Program-made: the position numbers and the translations under genes | Source: G963665405 sp963665405 | GTDB lineage: Bacteria > Chloroflexota > Dehalococcoidia > Lucifugimonadales > G963665405 | Assembly: GCA_963665405.2 (NCBI GenBank) | Contig: OY762261.2 | Coordinates: 682,001 to 746,000, forward strand | DNA: 64,000 bases | Direction of reading: 5' to 3' | Shown: piece after piece, positions 16,094-23,831 of the stretch | Numbering within the stretch: the first letter of the stretch is position 1 | Layout: every line of letters begins with the position of its first letter | The notes under the pieces: model-generated | Told to the model about the DNA's origin: nothing | The model's database searches: none | What the model saw: the letters and a program-made list of their open reading frames with translations, nothing else

Positions 16094-17779
16094 GTGTCCG
16101 ATCTCACCGGAAGCCACCTGATCGCAAGAGCCCTGAAGATCGAGGGCATCCAGAACGTCTTCACGCTGGCCGGCGATCACGTCCTGCCGCTGCTGGACGT
16201 GATGAGCGACGGGGACTTCCGGTTCATCGACACGCGCCACGAGCAGGCCGCCGTTCACATGGCGGACGCCTGGGGCCGCATCACCGGCCAGCCGGGCGTC
16301 TCGATATACACGACCCCGGGCCTGGCCAACGCCGTTCCGGGACTCGCGGCGGCGCTCCACTCGGAGAGTCCGGTGCTGTCCATCAGCGGCTCGGCCGCCC
16401 TGTCGGAGCTGGGCCGTGGGGCGATGCAGGAGATCGACCAGATCGGGATGGTCCGGCCGGTCACCAAGGGCGCGTGGATGGTCACCGACCCTCGCCGAAT
16501 CCCGGACATGATCGCGCACGCCCTGCGCGTCGCTTACGACGGAAGGCGAGGTCCGGTCCACCTGACCGTTCCGATCGATGTCCAGCAGCAGCGTGTTACC
16601 CCCGGCTCCGTGATGTTCTACGAGCCCGGCGAGTACCGCGGCATCGCGCCGGCGTCCACGGCGGTGGATCAGATCCGTCGGACCATCGAGCTTCTGAAGG
16701 GGGCCGAGCGGCCGGTCATCGTCGCCGGCAGCGCCGCGACCTACTCTCGCTCCGGCGCAGCGCTGCAACGGTTCATCGAAACCGCCCGGGTGCCCCTATT
16801 GACCGAGGGCGACGCGCGGGGCTTGGTGTCCGACGAGCACCCGTACTGCTTCGGCTTCTTTGACAGCGGTCTCAACCCAGCGGCCCGGCTGGTCGGTGAG
16901 GCCGACGTCGTCGTGCTCCTGGGCCGGAAACAGGACCTCGTCGCCGGATACGCGATGCCCCCGACCATCGGCGCCGATGCCAGGGTCGTCCAGATCGACC
17001 CCTCGGCCATCGAGATAGGCAGAAACCGTGGCGTCGCCGCCGGGCTGTCCGGGGACATCGATACGATCCTCGAGCAACTCACCGAAGAGGCAGCCGACCA
17101 TAAGTGGAGCGATCTACCGTGGCTCGAGCGGCTGCGGGAGGAACAGGACTCGGGAATCGACCGGATGGAGAAGCTGGCGGCCTCTGATGTCCCGATGCAC
17201 GCCATGGACGTCCACAAGGCCCTTGGAGAACTGGTGCGCCCCGACGACTTCGTCATCTTCGACGGCGGTGACTTCTGCCACTTCGGCCGCGCCTATCTCC
17301 CCGCGCGCGGCCCGATGAGCTGGCTGTATTTTTCGACCTTCGGGATGCTGGGCACGTCGATCCCATCGGCCATGGCGGCCAAGCTGGCGCATCCGGACAG
17401 GCGGGTGTTCGTCCTCACCGGCGACGGCGCGTTCGGGTTCAACGCGATGGAGTTCGACACCGCCGTCCGCCACGACCTCCCGTTCGTGGCGATCCTGGGC
17501 AACGACTCGGCCTGGGGCATCGACCGGCAGATTCAGCTGGGGGTGTACGGCCGCCAGGTGGCCACCGACCTGTTGCCCAGCGGGTACCACCAGGTCGTCC
17601 AGGGACTCGGAGGGCACGCGGAGCAGGTCGACAGGCCCGAGGACGTCACACCGGCCATCGAGCGGGCGATCGATAGCGGCCGCCCGTCCCTGCTCAACGT
17701 GCGAGTACAGGGGGCAATAAGCCCTCGGGCCGAGGCCGCGATCGCCCGGTGGACCGGCCACGGGGACCTACCTTTTTGA
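16094..17779 (+). CDS. Thiamine-diphosphate-dependent enzyme (acetolactate synthase/decarboxylase family)
   Basis: This 561-residue three-domain ThDP enzyme has catalytic glutamate E50 in DTRHEQAAVHMADAWGR. The central domain runs about 190-340, with PVIVAGSAATYSRSG. The C-terminal ThDP-Mg motif starts at D444: GDGAFGFNAMEFDTA and then GNDSAWG. The GTG at 16094 follows AAGGAG with a five-base gap; an earlier start at 16022 lies in the promoter. Relatives include acetolactate synthase, benzoylformate decarboxylase and oxalyl-CoA decarboxylase. The divergent CoA transferase hints at a CoA-thioester decarboxylase, but an acetolactate-like role cannot be excluded. A MetE-like gene follows after 19 bases. 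Confidence 0.9.
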   Translation: MSDLTGSHLIARALKIEGIQNVFTLAGDHVLPLLDVMSDGDFRFIDTRHEQAAVHMADAWGRITGQPGVSIYTTPGLANAVPGLAAALHSESPVLSISGSAALSELGRGAMQEIDQIGMVRPVTKGAWMVTDPRRIPDMIAHALRVAYDGRRGPVHLTVPIDVQQQRVTPGSVMFYEPGEYRGIAPASTAVDQIRRTIELLKGAERPVIVAGSAATYSRSGAALQRFIETARVPLLTEGDARGLVSDEHPYCFGFFDSGLNPAARLVGEADVVVLLGRKQDLVAGYAMPPTIGADARVVQIDPSAIEIGRNRGVAAGLSGDIDTILEQLTEEAADHKWSDLPWLERLREEQDSGIDRMEKLAASDVPMHAMDVHKALGELVRPDDFVIFDGGDFCHFGRAYLPARGPMSWLYFSTFGMLGTSIPSAMAAKLAHPDRRVFVLTGDGAFGFNAMEFDTAVRHDLPFVAILGNDSAWGIDRQIQLGVYGRQVATDLLPSGYHQVVQGLGGHAEQVDRPEDVTPAIERAIDSGRPSLLNVRVQGAISPRAEAAIARWTGHGDLPF

Positions 17780-17798
17780 AGCAGAGAGGAGCCGAGAT

Positions 17799-18890
17799 AT
17801 GACCGGAGTGCCGGGCGGAACGCCCTTCTCCACGTTCGTCGTGGGTAGCTTGCCCAGGCCGCGCTGGGTCCGGGACCTGATCGAGGATCGAAAGGCCGGA
17901 CGTATAGCCGGCGAGGCCGCGGACAGGCTGTTGGACGCCGCCATCCCATCCGCGATACGGATGCAGGAGCGGGCGGGGATGGACTTCGTGTCCGACGGTG
18001 AGTGGCGTCGGGAGAGCTACGTGAAGGTCTTCGCGGAGGCCGTGGATGGGTTCCGGCCGGACGTGTTCGTCAACGTCGGATCGGAGTTCTCCGGCCTGCA
18101 CTACCCGGCGGTGGTCTCGAAGCTGGTGCCCAAACGCCCGATCGCCGTGGGCGAGACCGAGTTCCTGCTGCGGCACACGACCAGTCGCACGATCGCGGCG
18201 ATCCCATCGCCGTACACGGTCGCCCGCCGGATGTGGGAACCCAGGCTCTCCTCGCCCGCCTACTCCACTCGCGAGGAGTTCATGGAGGCATGCATCGGGA
18301 TCATCAGGACGGAGATCGGAGACCTGGTCAAAGCGGGCGTCGACGCCATCCAGCTGGACGATCCGTGGCTGGCGCTCCTGGTCGACCCGGACTACCGGGA
18401 GCGGGAGGGGATCAAGGACATCGATCACGAGATAGAGATGTCGGTGCGGGGTGTCAACGGAGCGGTCGAAGGGGCGGATGGGGCCTTCGTCAGCGTCCAC
18501 CTGTGCCACGCCCACTTCGATCGCAAACACGGGACTGAGGGGCCGTACGACCTGATCATCGGTGCGCTCGGGCAGATGAACGTCGACCGCTTCGCAATGG
18601 AGTTCGCAACCCCCGTCGCGGGAGGCGTCGGCGTTCTCAAGGATTTCCCGAAGGACAAGCTCCTGGGGCTGGGCGTGATCGATCATACGGACCTTCACGT
18701 CGAGACCCCGGACGAGGTCGTCGCCCGGGCCGAGAAGGCGATGGAGTTCGTTCCCGCGGAGCGCCTCACCCTGAACCCGGACTGCGGATTCGCGCCCTCG
18801 AGCCTCAACCCCATGGAGTTCGACGAGGCGTACTTGAAGTTGAGCTCGCTGTGCCAGGGCGCCCGTCTGCTCAGGGAGAAGCATGGGTAG
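17799..18890 (+). CDS. MetE-like (cobalamin-independent methionine synthase C-terminal family) protein
   Basis: This 363-residue TIM-barrel protein matches only the catalytic C-terminal half of MetE. It starts STFVVGSLPRPRWVRDL and has the substrate loop SDGEWRRESYVKVF. Candidate zinc ligands are H234 and C236 (VHLCHAHFD), E268 (MEFATP) and C329 (NPDCGFAP), so the metal site is complete. It lacks the N-terminal folate domain of MetE, so the methyl donor is probably another methyl-thiol or methyl-carrier. It follows the ThDP enzyme by 19 bases and precedes a metallo-hydrolase, probably in one transcript. Uroporphyrinogen-decarboxylase-like or xenobiotic demethylation roles are alternatives. 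Confidence 0.88.
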   Translation: MTGVPGGTPFSTFVVGSLPRPRWVRDLIEDRKAGRIAGEAADRLLDAAIPSAIRMQERAGMDFVSDGEWRRESYVKVFAEAVDGFRPDVFVNVGSEFSGLHYPAVVSKLVPKRPIAVGETEFLLRHTTSRTIAAIPSPYTVARRMWEPRLSSPAYSTREEFMEACIGIIRTEIGDLVKAGVDAIQLDDPWLALLVDPDYREREGIKDIDHEIEMSVRGVNGAVEGADGAFVSVHLCHAHFDRKHGTEGPYDLIIGALGQMNVDRFAMEFATPVAGGVGVLKDFPKDKLLGLGVIDHTDLHVETPDEVVARAEKAMEFVPAERLTLNPDCGFAPSSLNPMEFDEAYLKLSSLCQGARLLREKHG

Positions 18891-18940
18891 CCTCGTGGAC
18901 GCCCCCACTGAGGGCTTCGGCACAAGAGGGTGACAGCCTC

Positions 18941-19615
18941 TTGACGCTGATCTACTACGGACACTGCGCCTTTCTGTGGACCTCCCCCCAGGGTGTACGA
19001 GTCCTGATAGACCCCTTTGGCAACTCTCCGGAGGACCACTGGTTCCTGCGTCCCTTTCCGACTGTCGAGGCCGACGTGGCGCTGGTCACCCACGACCACT
19101 TCGACCACAACGCGGTCCAGGACCTTCCCGGCAGTCCGACGCTGCTGCGAGGTCCCGGAGAGCTCAGCCTCGGCGATGTCACGGTCCGCGGCGTCCGAGA
19201 ACTGCACGCTGGCTCCTGGGGATCAGCAGGAATGTCCAACACCATCTTCGTGATCGAGAGCGAGGGTGTCCGGTTCTGCCACATAGGCGACAACAGGCAC
19301 GACCTCCCCGGCGAGGTGCGGAAACAGCTTGGCGACGTAGATGTGCTCATGGTAACGGTGGACGACTCCTGCCACCTGCTGACCTACCAGCAGGTGGACC
19401 GGCTCGTGGAGCTCGTCTCGCCCCGAGTGGTGGTTCCCATGCACTACTACATCGAGGGGCTGACCACCGAGTCCTCGACGCTGATGCCGCCCGACGGCTG
19501 GCTGGCAACGCGGAGCAGGGTGAAGAGGCTGAGCCCGGGCACCGTTGAGATTACCCGCGAGGACCTACCGGACAAGCGAGAGGTATGGGTCTTCTCCCCA
19601 ACCTCGATTCCATGA
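18941..19615 (+). CDS. MBL-fold metal-dependent hydrolase
   Basis: This single metallo-beta-lactamase domain of about 224 residues has the metal motif H51-x-H53-x-D55-H56 (THDHFDHN), later GDNRHD, MVTVDDSCHL and a terminal VVVPMHYYIEG. The layout resembles the UlaG-like branch (Lactamase_B_2/3) of predicted lactonases or phosphodiesterases. The likely start is TTG at 18941, with GAGGG about ten bases upstream; farther in-frame starts lie inside the preceding gene. It probably belongs to the ThDP/MetE-like operon, and the substrate is unknown. Confidence 0.85.
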   Translation: MTLIYYGHCAFLWTSPQGVRVLIDPFGNSPEDHWFLRPFPTVEADVALVTHDHFDHNAVQDLPGSPTLLRGPGELSLGDVTVRGVRELHAGSWGSAGMSNTIFVIESEGVRFCHIGDNRHDLPGEVRKQLGDVDVLMVTVDDSCHLLTYQQVDRLVELVSPRVVVPMHYYIEGLTTESSTLMPPDGWLATRSRVKRLSPGTVEITREDLPDKREVWVFSPTSIP

Positions 19616-19671
19616 CCTCAAGGCGAGGCGCTGCTGTCGCGAGCGGCCAGCCCTCATCGATACTGTTCGAT

Positions 19672-20901
19672 CTACCGACCCTCCGGCGCGGCGGCCTGTC
19701 CCAGGGGCTTCGGCAGCCTGTAGGCAGCGAGGACTAGCACGGCCAGTAGCGGGAAGCTTCCGCCGAAGAGGAAGGCGCTCGGGACCCCGTATCGGTCGGC
19801 TATGATGCCGGCCAGCAGCGGGGCGATTGCTCCGGCGAACGCCGCGGCATATATCAGAGAGACGACGGACGAGTGCATCTCGTGGGAGACCAGGTCGATC
19901 GCCGCGGCCAGCAGGATCGAGTGAAGCGCGAACGCGAACGCCCCGAGCACCAGGATGGTGAGGACCAGCTGCCAGCCCGGATCGGCGAAGGCCAACGCCA
20001 GGGAGAGCAGCCCCTGGGCGATCATCGCCGGGATCAGCACCACGCGCCGGCCCATCTTGTCCGAGAACGCTCCCATCGCCGGCTGGGCGAAGATCCCGAC
20101 CACCTGCGCCATCGAAAGGTACAGGCCGATTCGTACGGTTGAGAAAGCCAGGTCCTCGGTGAGATAAACCGGCAGGAAGCCGCTGACGGCGAACTGCCCA
20201 AAGCTTCGCAGCAGCGTCACAACGAACAGGATGAGCAGAGGGACGCTCTTCAGCAGGCGTACGAGGGCTCCCAGGTACGCTCCCGCCGATGTTATCGCCG
20301 TCGGCTCCTGCCGAAAGCTCCGCATCATGCTCCACACGCCGACGGCCGTGAGCAGTACCGGGAACAGGCTCACCCGGAGCACGCCCTGCCACGTAAGCAG
20401 CACCAGCAGGCCGCCAACCGTGATCGGCCCGAGAGCCTGCCCGATGCTGCCCCCTGTCCCATGGAGGGCGATGGCGAACCCATGCCTGTCCGGGAAGTGC
20501 TTCGAGAGGGTCGAGATGGCGGGTGCGTGGTAGAGCGAGGGCCCGATGCCGACAAGCAGCATGGCCAGAAGCATGGTGACGTACGTTGGGGCGAAACCGG
20601 CCAGGAGGAAGGAGACGCCTAGGATTCCGAGGGAGATCGCCAGCATCAGGCCTGCCCGATGCGCGAACCTGTCCCCCAGGTAACCTGAGCCGACGGTCCC
20701 GAACCAGCCGGTCCCGTGCCTGGCCATCGAAAGCGAGCCGAACTGGGTGTTGGTGAGTCCCAGGCCCACCTTTATCTGGGCCATCAGGACGTCTTCCAGG
20801 GCACCCATGTACAGGTGTTTGACGGCGTGGCCGACGGTGATGATGGCGGCCAGACGGCCGCGCCGGGCGTTGGCCTGCGGGTTGGACTCTACGGTGCCCA
20901 G
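19672..20901 (-). CDS. Major facilitator superfamily transporter
   Basis: This MFS permease of about 409 residues has twelve predicted helices. A long loop after helix 6 carries RSFRQEPTAITSAG, and the typical motif GAFSDKMGRRVVLIP joins helices 8 and 9. The first helix (RLAAIITVGHAVKHLYMGAL) must be included, yet no ATG/GTG lies before it. The best candidates are CTG at 20901, six bases after GAGG, or TTG at 20982 with no ribosome site. The same frame stays open through the thiD gene, which makes a misleadingly long ORF. It ends 56 bases from the convergent metallo-hydrolase. The substrate is unknown. Confidence 0.85.
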   Translation of the reverse strand: MGTVESNPQANARRGRLAAIITVGHAVKHLYMGALEDVLMAQIKVGLGLTNTQFGSLSMARHGTGWFGTVGSGYLGDRFAHRAGLMLAISLGILGVSFLLAGFAPTYVTMLLAMLLVGIGPSLYHAPAISTLSKHFPDRHGFAIALHGTGGSIGQALGPITVGGLLVLLTWQGVLRVSLFPVLLTAVGVWSMMRSFRQEPTAITSAGAYLGALVRLLKSVPLLILFVVTLLRSFGQFAVSGFLPVYLTEDLAFSTVRIGLYLSMAQVVGIFAQPAMGAFSDKMGRRVVLIPAMIAQGLLSLALAFADPGWQLVLTILVLGAFAFALHSILLAAAIDLVSHEMHSSVVSLIYAAAFAGAIAPLLAGIIADRYGVPSAFLFGGSFPLLAVLVLAAYRLPKPLGQAAAPEGR

Positions 20902-21005
20902 GGAGCACCTCGACCTTCCCCCATAGCGGAACGGAAAAGGTCGTGCTGTGCGGGGCGGAATGGCCGTGCCGCCGGGGACCAACCGGTTTTCACGCGATCG
21001 AGCAC

Positions 21006-21812
21006 CTACACGTTGTCCCACATCTCGTGAAAGTGGTTCAGCGGGCCGTGCCCCGACCCGATGGGAAATGACCGTTTCATGGCATTGGTGACGTACTTCT
21101 TGGCCTCCGACACGGCATCCCGGACCGACTTGCCGTTGGCCAGGCCGGCCGCAATGGCGGACGCGAAGGTGCAGCCGGTGCCGTGGGTGCTTGTCGTGCT
21201 CAGCCGCTGCGACGTGAACGCCCTGAACTCCTGCCCATCGTAGAGGCCGTCGGTTGCCGGGCCGTCCAAGTGGCCACCTTTGACCACAGCGCTCTTTGCT
21301 CCCATCGCCACCAGGTCCCTGACGGCGGCGTTGATGTCGTCCAGCGACCTGATGCTGCGTCCGAGGAGCGCCTCGGCCTCGGGAATGTTGGGTGTGACGA
21401 CGTAGGCCAGCGGGATGAGCAGGTCGCGCAGCGCTTCCACGGCGTTCTCTCTCAGGAGCCGGTCGCCGCTCTTCGCAACCATCACGGGATCGACGACGAC
21501 CCTGGTGAGGGAGTGCCGTTTGATGCTCTCCGCGACGACCTCGATGATCGCCGAGCTGGCCAGCATGCCGGTCTTCACCACGTCCGCTCCGATGTCGGTC
21601 ACCACTGCGTCTATCTGTGCCTTTACGAGAGCAGGCGGCATCTCCAGGAAGTCGACGACGCTCCTGGTGTTCTGAGCGGTCACCGCCGTCACCACCGACG
21701 TGCCGTATACGCCAAAGGCGGCGAACGTCTTGAGGTCGGCCTGGATGCCGGCGCCACCTCCAGAGTCCGACCCTGCGATGGTCATTGCCTTCGGTATTGG
21801 TTTGGCTTCCAC
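21006..21812 (-). CDS. thiD: Hydroxymethylpyrimidine/phosphomethylpyrimidine kinase
   Basis: This 268-residue ribokinase-fold kinase phosphorylates HMP and HMP-P in thiamine synthesis and salvage. It shows KAMTIAGSDSGGGAGIQADL at the start, DPVMVAKSGDRLL in the middle, and the anion-hole motif STHGTGCTFASAIAA near the end. The start is GTG at 21812 (MEAKPIPKA...), behind GAGGG. In-frame codons farther upstream run through repeat family B and are not believed. TenA lies 373 bases upstream on the same strand; two repeat elements separate them. Confidence 0.93.
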   Translation of the reverse strand: MEAKPIPKAMTIAGSDSGGGAGIQADLKTFAAFGVYGTSVVTAVTAQNTRSVVDFLEMPPALVKAQIDAVVTDIGADVVKTGMLASSAIIEVVAESIKRHSLTRVVVDPVMVAKSGDRLLRENAVEALRDLLIPLAYVVTPNIPEAEALLGRSIRSLDDINAAVRDLVAMGAKSAVVKGGHLDGPATDGLYDGQEFRAFTSQRLSTTSTHGTGCTFASAIAAGLANGKSVRDAVSEAKKYVTNAMKRSFPIGSGHGPLNHFHEMWDNV

Positions 21813-21848
21813 GCTGCCCTCGAACCCAACGGCTCCCATCCTCAACGT

Positions 21849-21941
21849 CTTGGGGTGCTCTCTCTTCCCACCCACCCGCCCAAAGGTTTTGGGGGCACCC
21901 CAAGCCCCGAAAAGGGGGCGCAGCCCTCTTTGGAACCCCCA
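21849..21941 (+). repeat. Dispersed repeat family B, copy 2
   Basis: GGGGTGCTCTCTCTTCCCAC is followed by CCACCCGCCC, GGGGGCACCCC, AAGCCCCG, the imperfect hairpin AAAGGGGGC-GCA-GCCCTCTTT and GGAACCCCC. It lies in the tenA-thiD gap and extends the thiD reading frame artificially. Confidence 0.8.
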
Positions 21942-22111
21942 GTCTACATATCGAACCGGGCGTGGCCTGGCCCAGCCACCGGGAACTCTGTTAGGAGGCC
22001 CTCCCTCCTCGGTGCTCTCTGGTCCACCCGCCCGCCCGAGAGGGTGGGGACGCATGCTATCGGAGAGCCGCACCTCCCCTCATTCAACAAGAAGAATGAG
22101 AGATGAATAGG

Positions 22112-22170
22112 TTCTGAGGGACACCCTCAGACTCCCGGCAATTCCGACTTGTCGGGATCTGCGCACCCCC
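22112..22170 (-). repeat. Dispersed repeat family A, copy 5
   Basis: Hairpin I is CTGAGGG-ACA-CCCTCAG and hairpin II is TTCCGACTTGTCGGGA followed by CTGCGCACC. It lies just downstream of tenA. Together with copy B2 it fills most of the 373-base tenA-thiD gap. Confidence 0.78.
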
Positions 22171-22185
22171 TTCACCCACCCCCTG

Positions 22186-22836
22186 CTAGCCGGCCCAGCT
22201 CTCGCCGTGGTAGACCGACTCCCAGAACATGTACTCATAGCGGAGCGCCGTCAGGAAGAGGTGATCCCTGCGGGCGGTGCGACCCTCTCCGTCGAGGCGG
22301 TGGCCCATCCAGCTGACCAGATCGCCCAACACGTCAGGCCCGTGAATATCGATCCACTCCCGGTACAGACCGTTGGCTGGCCTCTTGCCGTCCTGGATGA
22401 GCCGCGTCGCCCAGTCCAGGTAGGTCGCCTCGGTCACGTAGAGCACGGTGAGGATGTCGCCGAAGTCGCCCTCGAGTCCGGCCCTCAGCAGGAAGTCGCC
22501 GAAGCCCTGCATCGTTGGAGACGCGGTCGTCGAAGAGAGCGTCTCCTCAGAGACGCCAAGCTCGCCGAACGCGCGCACGAACAGGTCGTTCTCGGGATTG
22601 AGGATGTCCGAGAGGAAGCGGTTCAGCCTATTGGCCGCATCGAAGTCGGGAGCCTTCGAGATTCCCAGGGCGATCAGCGCCACCAGGTCCTTTACGAAAA
22701 CGTAGTCTTGAAGAAGATAGTCTCGGAATTTCGCGGGCGGAAGCGTCCCGTCGCCGAGCTCGATGACGAAGGGATGGATGACCATCCTGAACCATAGATG
22801 GTCGTATCTGGCGCGAAGCTCTTGGGTGAACGACAT
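22186..22836 (-). CDS. tenA: TenA-family protein (thiamine salvage; thiaminase II-like)
   Basis: This 216-residue all-helical TenA/PQQC-fold protein starts MSFTQELRARYDHLWFRMVI. It has the active-site LQDYVFVKDLVALIA segment, and the C-terminal RYEYMFWESVYHGESW carries the expected aromatic and glutamate residues. Where canonical thiaminase II has its catalytic cysteine, this protein reads VLYVTEATYLDWA, with no Cys. It therefore belongs with the TenA_E-like branch, thought to act on other degraded thiamine products. A predicted promoter and short terminator lie upstream. ThiD downstream supports pyrimidine salvage. Confidence 0.88.
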   Translation of the reverse strand: MSFTQELRARYDHLWFRMVIHPFVIELGDGTLPPAKFRDYLLQDYVFVKDLVALIALGISKAPDFDAANRLNRFLSDILNPENDLFVRAFGELGVSEETLSSTTASPTMQGFGDFLLRAGLEGDFGDILTVLYVTEATYLDWATRLIQDGKRPANGLYREWIDIHGPDVLGDLVSWMGHRLDGEGRTARRDHLFLTALRYEYMFWESVYHGESWAG

Positions 22837-22876
22837 TCAGAATGCCCCGACGGCCAGGCGACGGCTACCCAGGCTC

Positions 22877-22911
22877 AAAAAAGAAGCCCGCCCCGAAGGA
22901 TTGGGCGGACT
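22877..22911 (-). terminator. Intrinsic terminator in the tenA leader
   Basis: On the minus strand AGTCCGCCC pairs with GGGCGGGCT (nine pairs including one U-G) around an eight-base loop. TCTTTTTT follows at once. It sits 41 bases upstream of the tenA start and only about 30 bases downstream of the expected transcript start, so it would end transcription before tenA unless bypassed. Confidence 0.75.
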
Positions 22912-22946
22912 CGCTCGGACCAGCAATGCTTCATAACTTCGCTGGC

Positions 22947-22975
22947 AGTCTAGCCCAGGGCCATCGCCCTGTCAA
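22947..22975 (-). promoter_or_regulatory. Predicted sigma-70 promoter for the tenA leader
   Basis: On the minus strand TTGACA (22970-22975) and TAGACT (22947-22952) are exactly 17 bases apart. Transcription from about 22940 would give a roughly 64-nt RNA ending at the terminator at 22877, or tenA mRNA on read-through. No TPP-riboswitch core was found in the leader. Confidence 0.7.
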
Positions 22976-23059
22976 CAGCTTGCGCGCGGGCGGGCGCCGC
23001 TGCGTCCAGAGGCTCCGGTCGCCTGTCCATCGCCTTTAACCAGGTGTTTAGTGCGGTGG

Positions 23060-23065
23060 TATAAT
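23060..23065 (+). promoter_or_regulatory. Predicted -10 element for rsmG
   Basis: A perfect TATAAT lies 34 bases upstream of the rsmG GTG. The -35 match is weak (TTTAAC or TTAACC about 18 bases upstream). The promoter is divergent from the tenA promoter. Confidence 0.5.
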
Positions 23066-23099
23066 CCATCGGTTTGTTGGCGCGCTTCGGGCTCAGGGG

Positions 23100-23828
23100 G
23101 TGAGGGTGGAACTGCTAGTCGCAGGAGCGGCAGGAATTGGAATCCGCCTGAGGGCCGAGCACGTAGACCAGTTCCGACGGTACTACGAAGAGATAACCGA
23201 GTGGAACCGGCGCGTGAATCTCACGTCGATAACCGGATGGGAGGAGGTCCAGACAGGCCACTTCCTGGACTCGCTGACGGCTCGCCTAGCGCTGTCCCCC
23301 GCGCATCTGGAGTCTGGGCGTCTGCTGGATCTGGGCGCCGGGGCCGGGCTGCCGGGCGTGGCTGTGAAGATCGTGTTCCTGGGGGTGCGGTTGGCGCTGC
23401 TGGAGGCGACGGCCAAGAAGACCGCCTTCCTATCTCATCTGTGTGACGTGCTGGGACTCCACGACGTCGAGGTGTTTACCGGGCGCGCCGAGGACGTCGC
23501 TCACGATTCGTCCATGCGCGAGGAGTTCGACATGGTGCTGGCGCGAGGCGTTGCGCGCATGTCCGTCCTCGCCGAGCTTGCGCTCCCCTTCTGCCGCCTG
23601 GGCGGCGTAGTGGTGGCGTACAAGAAAGCGGACGTAGGAGTCGAGCTCGCTCGAGCGAGCCGAGCCATCGAGACCATGGGCGGGAGGTTACGGGAGGTAG
23701 TCGAGGTCCCGTCCGACGTCGTCGGAGAGCCCCGGTCCCTGGTGGTGATCGAGAAGTGCAGCTCGACTCCCGCGAGGTACCCTCGAAGGCCCGGGACTCC
23801 AAAGAAGCGGCCCCTGGAGGACGGTTGA
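23100..23828 (+). CDS. rsmG: 16S rRNA (guanine-527-N7)-methyltransferase
   Basis: This 242-residue RsmG (GidB) protein methylates G527 of 16S rRNA. It shows YYEEITEWNRRVNLTSITGW at the N-terminus, the HFLDSL motif, the SAM-binding loop LLDLGAGAGLPGVAVKI, LLEATAKKTAFL, and LARGVARMSVLAELALPFCR near the expected catalytic surface. The C-terminus is basic. The start is GTG at 23100 behind an AGGGGG stretch. The next gene appears to begin a few bases after its stop. Confidence 0.94.
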   Translation: MRVELLVAGAAGIGIRLRAEHVDQFRRYYEEITEWNRRVNLTSITGWEEVQTGHFLDSLTARLALSPAHLESGRLLDLGAGAGLPGVAVKIVFLGVRLALLEATAKKTAFLSHLCDVLGLHDVEVFTGRAEDVAHDSSMREEFDMVLARGVARMSVLAELALPFCRLGGVVVAYKKADVGVELARASRAIETMGGRLREVVEVPSDVVGEPRSLVVIEKCSSTPARYPRRPGTPKKRPLEDG

Positions 23829-23831
23829 CCT

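Noticed and set aside
20983..21903. A 743-residue open frame continuing from the MFS gene through thiD
   Set aside because: The upstream part is the complementary-frame shadow of thiD with Arg/Gly-rich, non-protein-like composition. Homology to MFS starts only near 20900.
22837..23040. TPP riboswitch expected upstream of tenA
   Set aside because: Neither strand shows the CUGAGA or GAACCUGAUC-type core; only a promoter, a short stem and a terminator are present.
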